Positions 56,880 through 64,000 of a stretch of DNA of 64,000 nt are shown here, in pieces. Source of the DNA: Meiothermus sp. QL-1 (lineage in GTDB: Bacteria > Deinococcota > Deinococci > Deinococcales > Thermaceae); contig NZ_QQSV01000001.1 in assembly GCF_003351145.1 (NCBI RefSeq), forward strand, positions 124,001-188,000. Reading direction: 5' to 3'. Position 1 is the stretch's first letter, and every line of letters starts with the position of its first letter. The position numbers were made by a program, and so were the translations under genes. Below the pieces are notes generated by a model that searched no databases, was not told the origin of the DNA, and saw only the letters and a program-made list of their open reading frames with translations.

Positions 56880-58060
56880 CGCAACTCCCCCAGCAGAAAA
56901 GCCAGCGCAGCATGGGCTGCCCGCTGCCTTAACACCTCGCGGCTGGCCCCGGGAAGCCGGTGGTGCTGGGATAGGCTACCCTCAGGGCCGGCCAGGCCCA
57001 CGTAGAGCGTGCCCACCGGCTGGTCGGCCACCGGATCGGGTCCGGCCACCCCGGTGGTGGCCAGGCCATAGGTGGCCCCCAGCCGCTCGCGCACCCAGAT
57101 GGCCATGGCCTGGGCAGCAGAGGCCGAAACCGCGGGAGCAGGCAGCTCCAGCCGGGCCTTGACCGAGGGGTGGTAGGCCACCAGGCCGCCCAGATAAGCC
57201 TGGGAGGCCCCGGCCACGCCGGTGAGCAGGGTGCTTAGGGCCCCGCCGGTCATGGACTCGAGGGTGGCCAGGGTCGCGCCCCTGGCTTCCAGCGCCCGGA
57301 GCACCAGGGCTGGGAGGCTGTCCCGGTCCTGGCCCCACAGCGCCCGGCCCAGAAGGGGGCGGATCTCCTCCACCCGTTGGCGCACCGCCTCAGGCTCCCC
57401 TCGCACCACCACCGCCACCCCATCCGTGTGAGCATAGGTGGCCACCTGGACGGCCCCGTTGCGGGAGAAAAGCGGCCCCAGAAGCTCAGCAATGCGCGAC
57501 TCGCCCAGGCCGAAGGTTTTGAGGGTGACCTGCTGATAGGCCCTTGGAGGGAGGTTTAGCTGGGGTAGGAGGCTGGCCCACATCGGCCGCCACTCGGCCG
57601 GGGGGCCGGGCAGGCAGACCAGGTCTCTGCCTTCCCGGTGCACCCACCAGCCGGGGGCCGTGCCCCGGGGGTTCTCGATCCAGCGGCCCGAGGGAATTCT
57701 GGCGGCCTGCTTGCGGTTGGCCTCAGGCATCCGCCAACCCCGCGCGGCGAACAGCTCCTCCAGCCGGGCCAGCATCTCTGGGTCGGTCTCCAAGGGCTCC
57801 CCCAGGGCCAGGGCCACCGCTTCCCGGGTGATATCATCCGGCGTGGGTCCAAGCCCGCCCGAGAGCACCACCAGGCGGGCCCTCTTCCAGGCCTGTCGCA
57901 CCTCCTGGGCTAGGGCCTCCAGGTCGTCGGCTACCCGCAGGGTGCGTCGCACCTCCAGGGCGTAGGGGCGCAGGCTCGAGGCGATTTCGGCGGTGTTGGT
58001 GTCCACCGTCTCGCCGTATAGCAGCTCATCCCCTACCCCTATTATTTCTGCTAAAAACAT
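56876..58060 (-). CDS. cinA: CinA, competence/damage-inducible protein with PncC domain
   Basis: 394 residues. The N-terminal molybdopterin-binding-like domain (IIGVGDELLYGETVDTNTAE, LSGGLGPTPDDITREAVA) hydrolyses ADP-ribose-type pyrophosphates; the C-terminal domain is a nicotinamide-nucleotide amidase (LESMTGGALSTLLTGVAGAS, TTGVAGPD). In the amidase motif Met replaces the common Cys of ESCTGG. The protein belongs to NAD salvage and in some species binds RecA. The AT-rich region upstream has TAATAT and an AGGAGA before the ATG, so this is the operon promoter. Confidence 0.93.
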   Translation of the reverse strand: MFLAEIIGVGDELLYGETVDTNTAEIASSLRPYALEVRRTLRVADDLEALAQEVRQAWKRARLVVLSGGLGPTPDDITREAVALALGEPLETDPEMLARLEELFAARGWRMPEANRKQAARIPSGRWIENPRGTAPGWWVHREGRDLVCLPGPPAEWRPMWASLLPQLNLPPRAYQQVTLKTFGLGESRIAELLGPLFSRNGAVQVATYAHTDGVAVVVRGEPEAVRQRVEEIRPLLGRALWGQDRDSLPALVLRALEARGATLATLESMTGGALSTLLTGVAGASQAYLGGLVAYHPSVKARLELPAPAVSASAAQAMAIWVRERLGATYGLATTGVAGPDPVADQPVGTLYVGLAGPEGSLSQHHRLPGASREVLRQRAAHAALAFLLGELR

Positions 58061-58090
58061 AAACTGTCTCCTATATTACAGCAAAACTTT

Positions 58091-58130
58091 AAAAAACCAA
58101 GACCCCCCGTACCTCCATCATACGGAGGGG
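58091..58130 (-). terminator. Intrinsic terminator of ygfZ
   Basis: On the minus strand CCCC and CCGTA pair with TACGG and GGGG around a nine-base loop, followed a few bases later by a T6 run at 58091-58096. Confidence 0.6.
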
Positions 58131-58144
58131 AGGCGCAAAGCGCG

Positions 58145-59122
58145 CTAGTGCAGGGGCAAAGCGGCCACGGTGGCCGACCAGCCCGCCACCCGTACCTGGT
58201 CGCCGGGCCGGAGTTCTTTGCGCAGGAGGGCCAAGGCGACCGCCCCCCACTCCGGCGACTCCACCGCGGTGCCCACCCGGCCCACCGGACGGCCCTCGCG
58301 AAAAACCTCGGCCCCGGGGGGGATCTGGGTCTGGCCCAGCAGGGCCATGAGCTGGTAGCGGGTCTGCCCCCGGGCCTCGAGCCGGGCCATGATTTCCTGC
58401 CCTAAATAGCAGCCTTTCTTGTAGCTCACCCGCCCCTCCAGCCCCACCTCCTGGGGCAGCTCGCCTATGGCCTCGGGCAGGTCGGGCTGGCCGCGCTCGA
58501 CCCGCCAGATATGCCAGGCCGCGCGCCCCACCAGGCTGGCCCCGTTCTCCAGAAGCTGCCGGGCCAGGTGGGCCGCCTCCTCACTGGGGGTAAAAAGCCA
58601 AACCCCCAGCTCGTCCCGCGCCACCACCAGCCCGGGAGCCCGCTTCAGGCTCCAGTAGGCGGGCAGGGGAAGAAGCCGCTGGGCCACCTCGCCCGCGGCC
58701 GGGCCTTGCAGGCGCAGAAGGGACCAGGAGAGCGCGCCCACCTCCACCTGGTCGAATACGATGTAGCGCCGAAAGCGCCGGCTCAGGGCCTCGGCGTTGG
58801 GGGTGCTCACCCAGAGGCTCTCGCCCAGGTGCAGCACCCTGCCCAGGTGCTCGATCTGGCCTTTGGCGTTCAGAAAGAGGGTCTCGAGCCAGGTTTCCCT
58901 GGGCATCTGGCGAATATCCGAGGTGCACTGGTTGTGCAGGAACTCGGTGCGGTCGGGCCCGCTGAGCTCCAGCAGGCCGTGCTCGGAAAAATCGAGCAGT
59001 GCTGCGCCCTGGTAGAGGGTTTCCAGCTCTTCTTCTATGCTCTTGTAGTGCCACGGTACACGGGCCTCGCCCTCGCGGCCCCAGTGCACCCCCTGCTCCT
59101 CGTGCAGTGCTTCAAGCAACAT
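58145..59122 (-). CDS. ygfZ: YgfZ/GcvT-family folate-binding protein
   Basis: About 325 residues. The N-terminal half resembles aminomethyltransferase (GAALLDFSEHGLLELSGPDR); the diagnostic YgfZ motif KGCYLGQEIMAR lies in the C-terminal third with the conserved Cys. These proteins help assemble or repair Fe-S clusters in specific enzymes using tetrahydrofolate. The ATG at 59122 (MLLEALHEEQG) has TAAACT seven bases upstream, which is preferred to the longer frame that would overlap the surface-protein gene. Confidence 0.87.
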   Translation of the reverse strand: MLLEALHEEQGVHWGREGEARVPWHYKSIEEELETLYQGAALLDFSEHGLLELSGPDRTEFLHNQCTSDIRQMPRETWLETLFLNAKGQIEHLGRVLHLGESLWVSTPNAEALSRRFRRYIVFDQVEVGALSWSLLRLQGPAAGEVAQRLLPLPAYWSLKRAPGLVVARDELGVWLFTPSEEAAHLARQLLENGASLVGRAAWHIWRVERGQPDLPEAIGELPQEVGLEGRVSYKKGCYLGQEIMARLEARGQTRYQLMALLGQTQIPPGAEVFREGRPVGRVGTAVESPEWGAVALALLRKELRPGDQVRVAGWSATVAALPLH

Positions 59123-59129
59123 CTTCCTC

Positions 59130-59135
59130 AGTTTA
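59130..59135 (-). promoter_or_regulatory. -10 box of ygfZ
   Basis: TAAACT on the minus strand, seven bases before the ATG at 59122; it decides the start. Confidence 0.45.
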
Positions 59136-59145
59136 AGCGCCTCAC

Positions 59146-62100
59146 TTAGCGCACCACCACCCGGTAGCAAACGCTGCCCGAAGCCCCTGCGGCCAGCACA
59201 CCGAGGCTCACCCGCACCACCCCGCCCGTGACCTCGCCTGCATCGGCATCCTGTGCGTCGGTGAGGGGGGTGCTGTTGAGGCGGAGGCTGCCTGTCTGGT
59301 ACAGGGTGAAGAAGGGAATGGGGTCGGTGAGGACCACCTGGCTTACGGAGGCATTCCCCTGGTTGCGGTACTCGATGCAGTACTCCAGCACCTCGCCGGG
59401 CCGCCCCTGCACATACTCGCCGAAGGGGGTGCTCTGGCTTACGTTGCGCACCCGCTTGGTGAGCTCCAGGTCGCCGCCCACCACCACCCGGGTGGTGTCG
59501 TAGAGGGTGCGACGCTCGGTGATTGGATTGGTGGTCCAGGTAAGCTCCAGGCCCAGAGCGGCGATGTCGGTATGGCCAGCGGGCAGCCCCCCGGGCAGCA
59601 GGACCCGCACCTCGATGGCGCAGGCCCTGAGGCTGCCGTCCGCTTCACGGGGCCAGGCGGCGTCCACGGTGAAGCTGAGGGGAGGGGGTTGGAAGACCTC
59701 GCTTGCGTCAAAGACCCCATCGCAGTTGGCATCCCGGCGGAGCTGGTAGCTATGGGCCCCAGAGACGCCCAGGGTTGCGCTTCCCAAGGTGCCCGGGCGG
59801 AAGAAGTGGCGGTAGGTTACTGCCCCCGGGCTCCCGGCCTGAGCGGACTGGTCGGGCTGGAAGAAAGAAGGCCGTACGATGCCGAAGTTGTAGCCGGTGT
59901 AGACCTGGCCTGAGCTCATCCCGCTCAGGACTCGAGTCTGGGCTCCAGGGTCGCCGTACGAGGTGGCAAGAAGCACGCTTCCGCCTGCTATGTTGCTGCC
60001 GGTGGCAGGGCTTTGGTAGTGGCGCAGGGCGACGCTGCTGCCAAAGCTGTGGGGAACGTAGAGGACGTAGTCCCCGCTGGCGTCGGTCAGGGTGGAGCGG
60101 CTCTGGCTATTCCCGGCCACCTCCACCACCACCCCGCCCAGGCCAGTCTCCCCCCCATTCTGCCGAGCGTCGTTGGGCGTTCCTCCGCCCCGGCCGTCGT
60201 CCAGGAAGAGCCGGCCTGATATGCGGTAGCCCTGGAACAGACCAAAGTCCAGCCCCTCCAGGTTCGCGCTGTTCACCGTTACCGGGCGAGTCCCCGCCGG
60301 GTTGATGAAGAGCCAGCCCGAAGGGGCCTGGGGGGTGGTGGCGGTGGGGTTTGTGGAAAGCACCAGGGTATAGCTGCCCGGGGCTACGCCAGAAAAGCTA
60401 TAAGCACCCGTTCCTGCGTTTACCGCTACCGACTGCACCACGCCGCTGCCCTGTATCAGATTGACGTACACGGTGGGGCCGCCTTGCCAGTCTTCCCCTG
60501 CTTCCCGAACCCCATTGGGTTCCCGGTCGGCGTAGACGCGCCCCGAGAGGCTTAGCCCCTGGATGGTGAGGACAGCAGTGGCAGCGCTGGTATTGTTGCC
60601 CAGGTCGGTTTGCAGGGCCCCTGCGGCCAGGGTGTTGGTGTAGCTGCCTGGGGTGCTGCCGGTAACGTTGACGCTTACCGTGCAGGAATCGTTGGCCAGA
60701 ATCTGGCCGCTATTCAGGGTCACGCTGGAGCTGCCGGGGTTGGCCACCACCGAGCCGCCGCTGCAGGTGGTGCTCACACCGGCCGGGCTGGCCACCACCA
60801 GGCCCGCGGGCAGGTTGTCCACCAGGGGTGCGGTGAGGGTAGCCGGCACAGGGTTGGGGTTGCTAAGGGTAATCCTCAGGGTGCTGATCTGGCCGGGGAG
60901 GATGCTTGGGGGGCTGAAGGTTTTGTTCAAGCTAGGGGGAATGGGCACGCTGGTGCTGACGCTGGCGCTTGCGCTTTGGGTGAAACCGCCTCCCAGCGTC
61001 TGGGCGTTATAGCTGATCTGGGCAGCGTTGGTAATGTTCTGCCCTGCCGCGCTAGGCAGCACCCGAACGCGGAAGCGCACGCTGGCCCCCTGGGTGGGCA
61101 GGATCAGCCCGCCCTGGCTGGCGTTGGCCCCGGTGCCCAGCCTGAAGCGCACGCAGGGTGGACTGCCCGAAAGCTCGCTGCAGGCGCTGCTGTACTCGGC
61201 AATGTCGTCCCCTGGGGCGTCGGTAAAGGTGCCGGTAGGGGCTCCGGTGGCATTGCTCACCACCTGAAGGCTTCCGGGCACATACTGGGTACCGGCGGGA
61301 ATGGGGTCGCGCAGCACCACGCTGGTGGCCCCGTCCTGGCCGGTGTTGGTGAAGCTAATGGTGTACTCCAGAATGTCACCCACCACCACATTGCCTCCGT
61401 TGAGGTCTTCAACGCTTTTCGTGAAGGTGGTGGTGAGGTTGGGGAAATAGATGTTCACGGCGAAGGTGAGCACCGCAGGGAAGTAGACGTCCTGGGTTGA
61501 GGTGAACTGCAAAGTAGCGGAGGTGGCTCCGTTGGGAATGCGTCCTGTGGCGTCTACCAGGTCCACGTCCACCGCCATTTGGTTGATAAAGTCGGGGGTT
61601 TTCTGGGTGAAGCGGTTTCCTAAGCGAGAGATGGAGCTATTGAAGAAGTTATTGCTGGGGTTCTGGGCATCGCTCAGCGGGGTGCCGTTCAGGATTAGCT
61701 GGTCGCCGCTGATACCCCCATCTCCTTCAAAGGCCACAGCCCCGATTTGGGCGTTAACCGCACCTGTGGCCGGGGTGAGGAAGCCGCTAGGGGTGATGGT
61801 CACGTTGTTGCCAGCGGAAACCACCGCCAGGCCGTCGTAGACCACCAGGTTCTTGAAGGGCTCGCTGGGGTGGCGGTAGACCACCACCAGGCTCCAGCCG
61901 GCGTAGAACCCGAGGTTGTCATTTCCAGTGTTTGCTAGAATCCCCCCTACCCAGTAGGCGCCGCTGCCACTTGTCTGCACGACGCCGGTGACATCCGCGA
62001 AGGCCGCGTAAGGGCGGGTGGTGGCGGCGCCCTGGTTGGTTATGGTGCCCAGGAGGGTGCCGGTGACGGTCTGGTAGCTGGTGGCCCCGGGGGGTTTTAG

Positions 62101-62466
62101 GCTAATAAGGTTTCTTCCCGAGGCCGATTCGCTCGCCCTGGCCCCCCAGTAGAGCCCCGCCCAGAGGACCTGGGCCCCTGTGGGCAGGGTGAGGGTGGCG
62201 CTGCTGGAGCCGCCCCGCCCTGGGCCCCAGGTGGGGGCGCTGGGGTCGTAGTTGGCGAAGATCATGCTCTGGTTGTTGCTGGCGCTGGGGCTGTTCATCT
62301 GGCCGGTGTTGCATGCGCTTCCTGAGCCGGCGCACATGAGGGTGTTGCCCACCAGGACGATGTTACCTGGCTCGTTCGCAGGCCCATAACGAGCCTGAAA
62401 GGGGGTGGTGACCTGGCTCAAGGCGGGAGCAAGAATCAGGGGCAAGAGGAAAAACAGCTTCTTCAC
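59146..62466 (-). CDS. Large secreted surface protein with DUF11 and SdrD-B-like domains
   Basis: 1106 residues with a signal peptide (KKLFFLLPLILAPALSQ). Residues 20-340 form a beta-rich domain (VGNTLMCAG, VLWAGLYWGARAS, AAFADVTGVV, YWVGGILANTGNDNLGFYAG). A DUF11 repeat follows at about 346-505 (GDILEYTISFTNTGQDGATS), a DUF7933-like unit at 512-635 (LNKTFSPPSILPGQISTLRI), two SdrD-B/Cna-B-like units at about 638-745 and 748-870 (LSGRVYADREPNGVREAGED), then a last DUF11 unit at the C-terminus. No sortase motif is seen. The GTG start overlaps the barrel gene stop, so the two are translated together; a surface-structure or adhesin role is inferred. Confidence 0.85.
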   Translation of the reverse strand: MKKLFFLLPLILAPALSQVTTPFQARYGPANEPGNIVLVGNTLMCAGSGSACNTGQMNSPSASNNQSMIFANYDPSAPTWGPGRGGSSSATLTLPTGAQVLWAGLYWGARASESASGRNLISLKPPGATSYQTVTGTLLGTITNQGAATTRPYAAFADVTGVVQTSGSGAYWVGGILANTGNDNLGFYAGWSLVVVYRHPSEPFKNLVVYDGLAVVSAGNNVTITPSGFLTPATGAVNAQIGAVAFEGDGGISGDQLILNGTPLSDAQNPSNNFFNSSISRLGNRFTQKTPDFINQMAVDVDLVDATGRIPNGATSATLQFTSTQDVYFPAVLTFAVNIYFPNLTTTFTKSVEDLNGGNVVVGDILEYTISFTNTGQDGATSVVLRDPIPAGTQYVPGSLQVVSNATGAPTGTFTDAPGDDIAEYSSACSELSGSPPCVRFRLGTGANASQGGLILPTQGASVRFRVRVLPSAAGQNITNAAQISYNAQTLGGGFTQSASASVSTSVPIPPSLNKTFSPPSILPGQISTLRITLSNPNPVPATLTAPLVDNLPAGLVVASPAGVSTTCSGGSVVANPGSSSVTLNSGQILANDSCTVSVNVTGSTPGSYTNTLAAGALQTDLGNNTSAATAVLTIQGLSLSGRVYADREPNGVREAGEDWQGGPTVYVNLIQGSGVVQSVAVNAGTGAYSFSGVAPGSYTLVLSTNPTATTPQAPSGWLFINPAGTRPVTVNSANLEGLDFGLFQGYRISGRLFLDDGRGGGTPNDARQNGGETGLGGVVVEVAGNSQSRSTLTDASGDYVLYVPHSFGSSVALRHYQSPATGSNIAGGSVLLATSYGDPGAQTRVLSGMSSGQVYTGYNFGIVRPSFFQPDQSAQAGSPGAVTYRHFFRPGTLGSATLGVSGAHSYQLRRDANCDGVFDASEVFQPPPLSFTVDAAWPREADGSLRACAIEVRVLLPGGLPAGHTDIAALGLELTWTTNPITERRTLYDTTRVVVGGDLELTKRVRNVSQSTPFGEYVQGRPGEVLEYCIEYRNQGNASVSQVVLTDPIPFFTLYQTGSLRLNSTPLTDAQDADAGEVTGGVVRVSLGVLAAGASGSVCYRVVVR

Positions 62467-64000
62467 CGGCTGCCTCCCAGAAGATCAAGCCTCAAGTAGA
62501 GGCCGGGTCGGGTCTCCGGGGTGAGGCCCGAGAACCCCTCCAGGGTGTAGCCTGCGCTCAGCCAAAGGCCTTCCAGGAGGCGGAAGCTCACCTCCAGGCT
62601 GAAGGCCCGTGCGCTTGTGGCCGTGCTGGGCTGGAACAGGTGGTAGTAGCCAGCCCCCAGGCCGAGCCAGGGGGTGAGATGGTAGTTGCCTGCCAGGCCT
62701 AACTGGTAGGTGCTGGCCTCGGGGTCGGAGGGCTTCAGGCGGTAGGCTAGGCTGGGGCGAAGCTGGAAGGAGGATTGGGGGTAATAGCTTGCGGCCAAAG
62801 CTCCTTCCAACGTGCTCTCGCCTGCCTGGACCAGGCGGTGGTAGGTGAGGAGGGTGAGGTCGCTGCCCCGCAGGGCGTAGGCCAGGGTGAAACGGCCCTC
62901 CAGGGTGGGCAGAAGCTGGGCGGTGGCGTCGAGGGAAAGGGTCTGTTGAGGGTCGAGTTGCCCAGTGGCCCCCCCGCGCAGCACCAGTTTGGTGCCTTCC
63001 CTAAAGGCAGCCTCTCCTCCTAAGGTAGCGGTGAAGCCCTCGCTGCGGTAGCGTGCCGCAAGCCCAAAGGCCGCCTGGCTGGCCCCGCTCCCCAAGCTTT
63101 GTTCGTAGCCCGCCGTGAGGTCCAGGCTCCAGCGCTCATCGAGCGGCAGGGGGGCCTCCAGGCCGAAGCGGGCCCGGTTGCCCTCGCCGGAGGCCCCCGG
63201 CAGTTGATAGGAGAGGGCCAGATTGGCGCCCCCCAATTTTTGCCTGAGGCCCAGGCTGCCCGACAGGCCCACTCCCCAGGTGTGAGCAAGCTCCCCCTCT
63301 AGGGCGAGGTTTGCGTCCAGCGCCAGGCTGCTTCTGAGCTGGGTCAGGGCCGGGGTGAGAGCGGTGAAGGGCTGGCTGTGGGTGAGCTCGGCCCTCGCTC
63401 TGCCCTCCTGGAAGCCCACCCGGCCCAGGGCCGCAAGGGCCGCAGCCTCCCAGGTGTAGCCCAGGCCTGCGCCCACGCTAAAGCCTTGGGAGAGCTGGGT
63501 GATGAGGAGAAGGCCGGTCTGGTTGTTTTGGGCAGCCGTGTGCTCGAGGGAGAGCCGGGCATTCTCATCCACGCGGTAGCCCAGGCGGGCCTGGCCCTGA
63601 AGTTTTTCCTGAAGGGTCAGGCTGGCGCTGGTCTCCAGCGGGCCTGCCTCGCCCATGGCCTCCAGCTCGAGCGCTTCCCGGCTCCCACGGCCGTAGCCCA
63701 GGCGCAGGCCGAAGCCCTCCTGCCTGAAACCTGCTTCCAGACCCCACTGCCAGCCCGTCCCGGCCAGATAAGCGGCCCCCCCGCCCAGGCTGAGGCCCCC
63801 AGCTTGGTAGCGCACCCCGGCCCCGTAGCCAAGCGCCCGGGTGCCCTCCGAAGGCGCGTAGACCACCCGCAGGCGCACGGGCTGGAAGTCCGTGGAGGTG
63901 GGCCAGAGGGGGCGGGCCAGGGTCAGGGTGCCTGTGGCGTCCAGGGTATAGTCCTTGTAGCGCTCTAGCCGTTTTTCACTGCCTCCTATCTGCAAGAACA
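62463..64000 (-). CDS. Outer-membrane beta-barrel protein, N-terminus beyond the window
   Basis: At least 510 residues, open to the right edge, so the 5' part is missing. The beginning (YKDYTLDATGTLTLARPLWP) is a repeat-like unit seen in large Thermus/Deinococcus envelope proteins; the rest is a long series of amphipathic strands with alternating aromatic and glycine residues (YGAGVRYQAGGLSLGGGAAY, and the final strands ending in LYLRLDLLGG), as in an outer-membrane barrel. It overlaps the surface-protein start by four bases and could export or anchor it. Confidence 0.75.
   Translation of the reverse strand, partial: FLQIGGSEKRLERYKDYTLDATGTLTLARPLWPTSTDFQPVRLRVVYAPSEGTRALGYGAGVRYQAGGLSLGGGAAYLAGTGWQWGLEAGFRQEGFGLRLGYGRGSREALELEAMGEAGPLETSASLTLQEKLQGQARLGYRVDENARLSLEHTAAQNNQTGLLLITQLSQGFSVGAGLGYTWEAAALAALGRVGFQEGRARAELTHSQPFTALTPALTQLRSSLALDANLALEGELAHTWGVGLSGSLGLRQKLGGANLALSYQLPGASGEGNRARFGLEAPLPLDERWSLDLTAGYEQSLGSGASQAAFGLAARYRSEGFTATLGGEAAFREGTKLVLRGGATGQLDPQQTLSLDATAQLLPTLEGRFTLAYALRGSDLTLLTYHRLVQAGESTLEGALAASYYPQSSFQLRPSLAYRLKPSDPEASTYQLGLAGNYHLTPWLGLGAGYYHLFQPSTATSARAFSLEVSFRLLEGLWLSAGYTLEGFSGLTPETRPGLYLRLDLLGGSR

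Overview
The window reads as chromosomal DNA of a thermophilic member of the Thermaceae, most probably Meiothermus. It is GC-rich (except 4042-4614), densely packed, with many 4-base stop/start overlaps. Family markers are a LysK of the LysW-dependent lysine route, an archaeal-type ProRS, the cinA-thpR-recA operon, amylosucrase, and a LonC protease whose catalytic Ser and Lys fall at 581 and 624, one residue off the published Meiothermus taiwanensis LonC numbering as I recall it. Many genes look leaderless: a TANNNT -10 hexamer ends exactly six bases before the start codon.

Layout. 1-4041: lysK, two PfkB-type sugar kinases and a tetR-carD operon. 4042-5381: AT-rich leader holding a perfect inverted pair of DnaA boxes, an eight-repeat CRISPR array with no cas genes here, and a 184-nt candidate structured RNA. 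5545-10687: DUF2227, cupin, MFS, pfkA, rsmI, Nudix, ribE. 10802-14385: FadN-type beta-oxidation fusion plus thiolase. 14442-24695: lipoprotein, HxlR regulator, phosphoesterase, lnt, yebC, cysE, queA, NYN protein, TPR membrane protein, SAM hydrolase, methyltransferase, S41 protease. 24710-33594: lonC, glgC, nitroreductase-like, GGCT-like, alr, proS, nth, hemerythrin. 33872-37118: LUD protein and an AAA/VWA pair.

37120-50508 is the main accessory block. A divergent LacI-type regulator faces a long minus-strand operon: FGGY kinase, binding protein, two ABC permeases, two zinc alcohol dehydrogenases flanking an SDR (a polyol/pentitol uptake and oxidation route), then, with only short gaps, amylosucrase, alpha-glucosidase, an LMW phosphatase and a fructosamine-3-kinase-like protein. 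Three related palindromic operators lie between the regulator and the operon. No ABC ATPase is encoded here.

50524-64000: threonine ammonia-lyase, CrtI-like desaturase, rny with a possible switch-like leader, recA-thpR-cinA, ygfZ, and a two-gene envelope operon (1106-residue DUF11/SdrD-B-type surface protein and an outer-membrane beta-barrel cut by the window edge).

I found no rRNA, recognisable tRNA, insertion sequence or prophage. Functions are assigned by reading motifs and recalling families; no database search was run.
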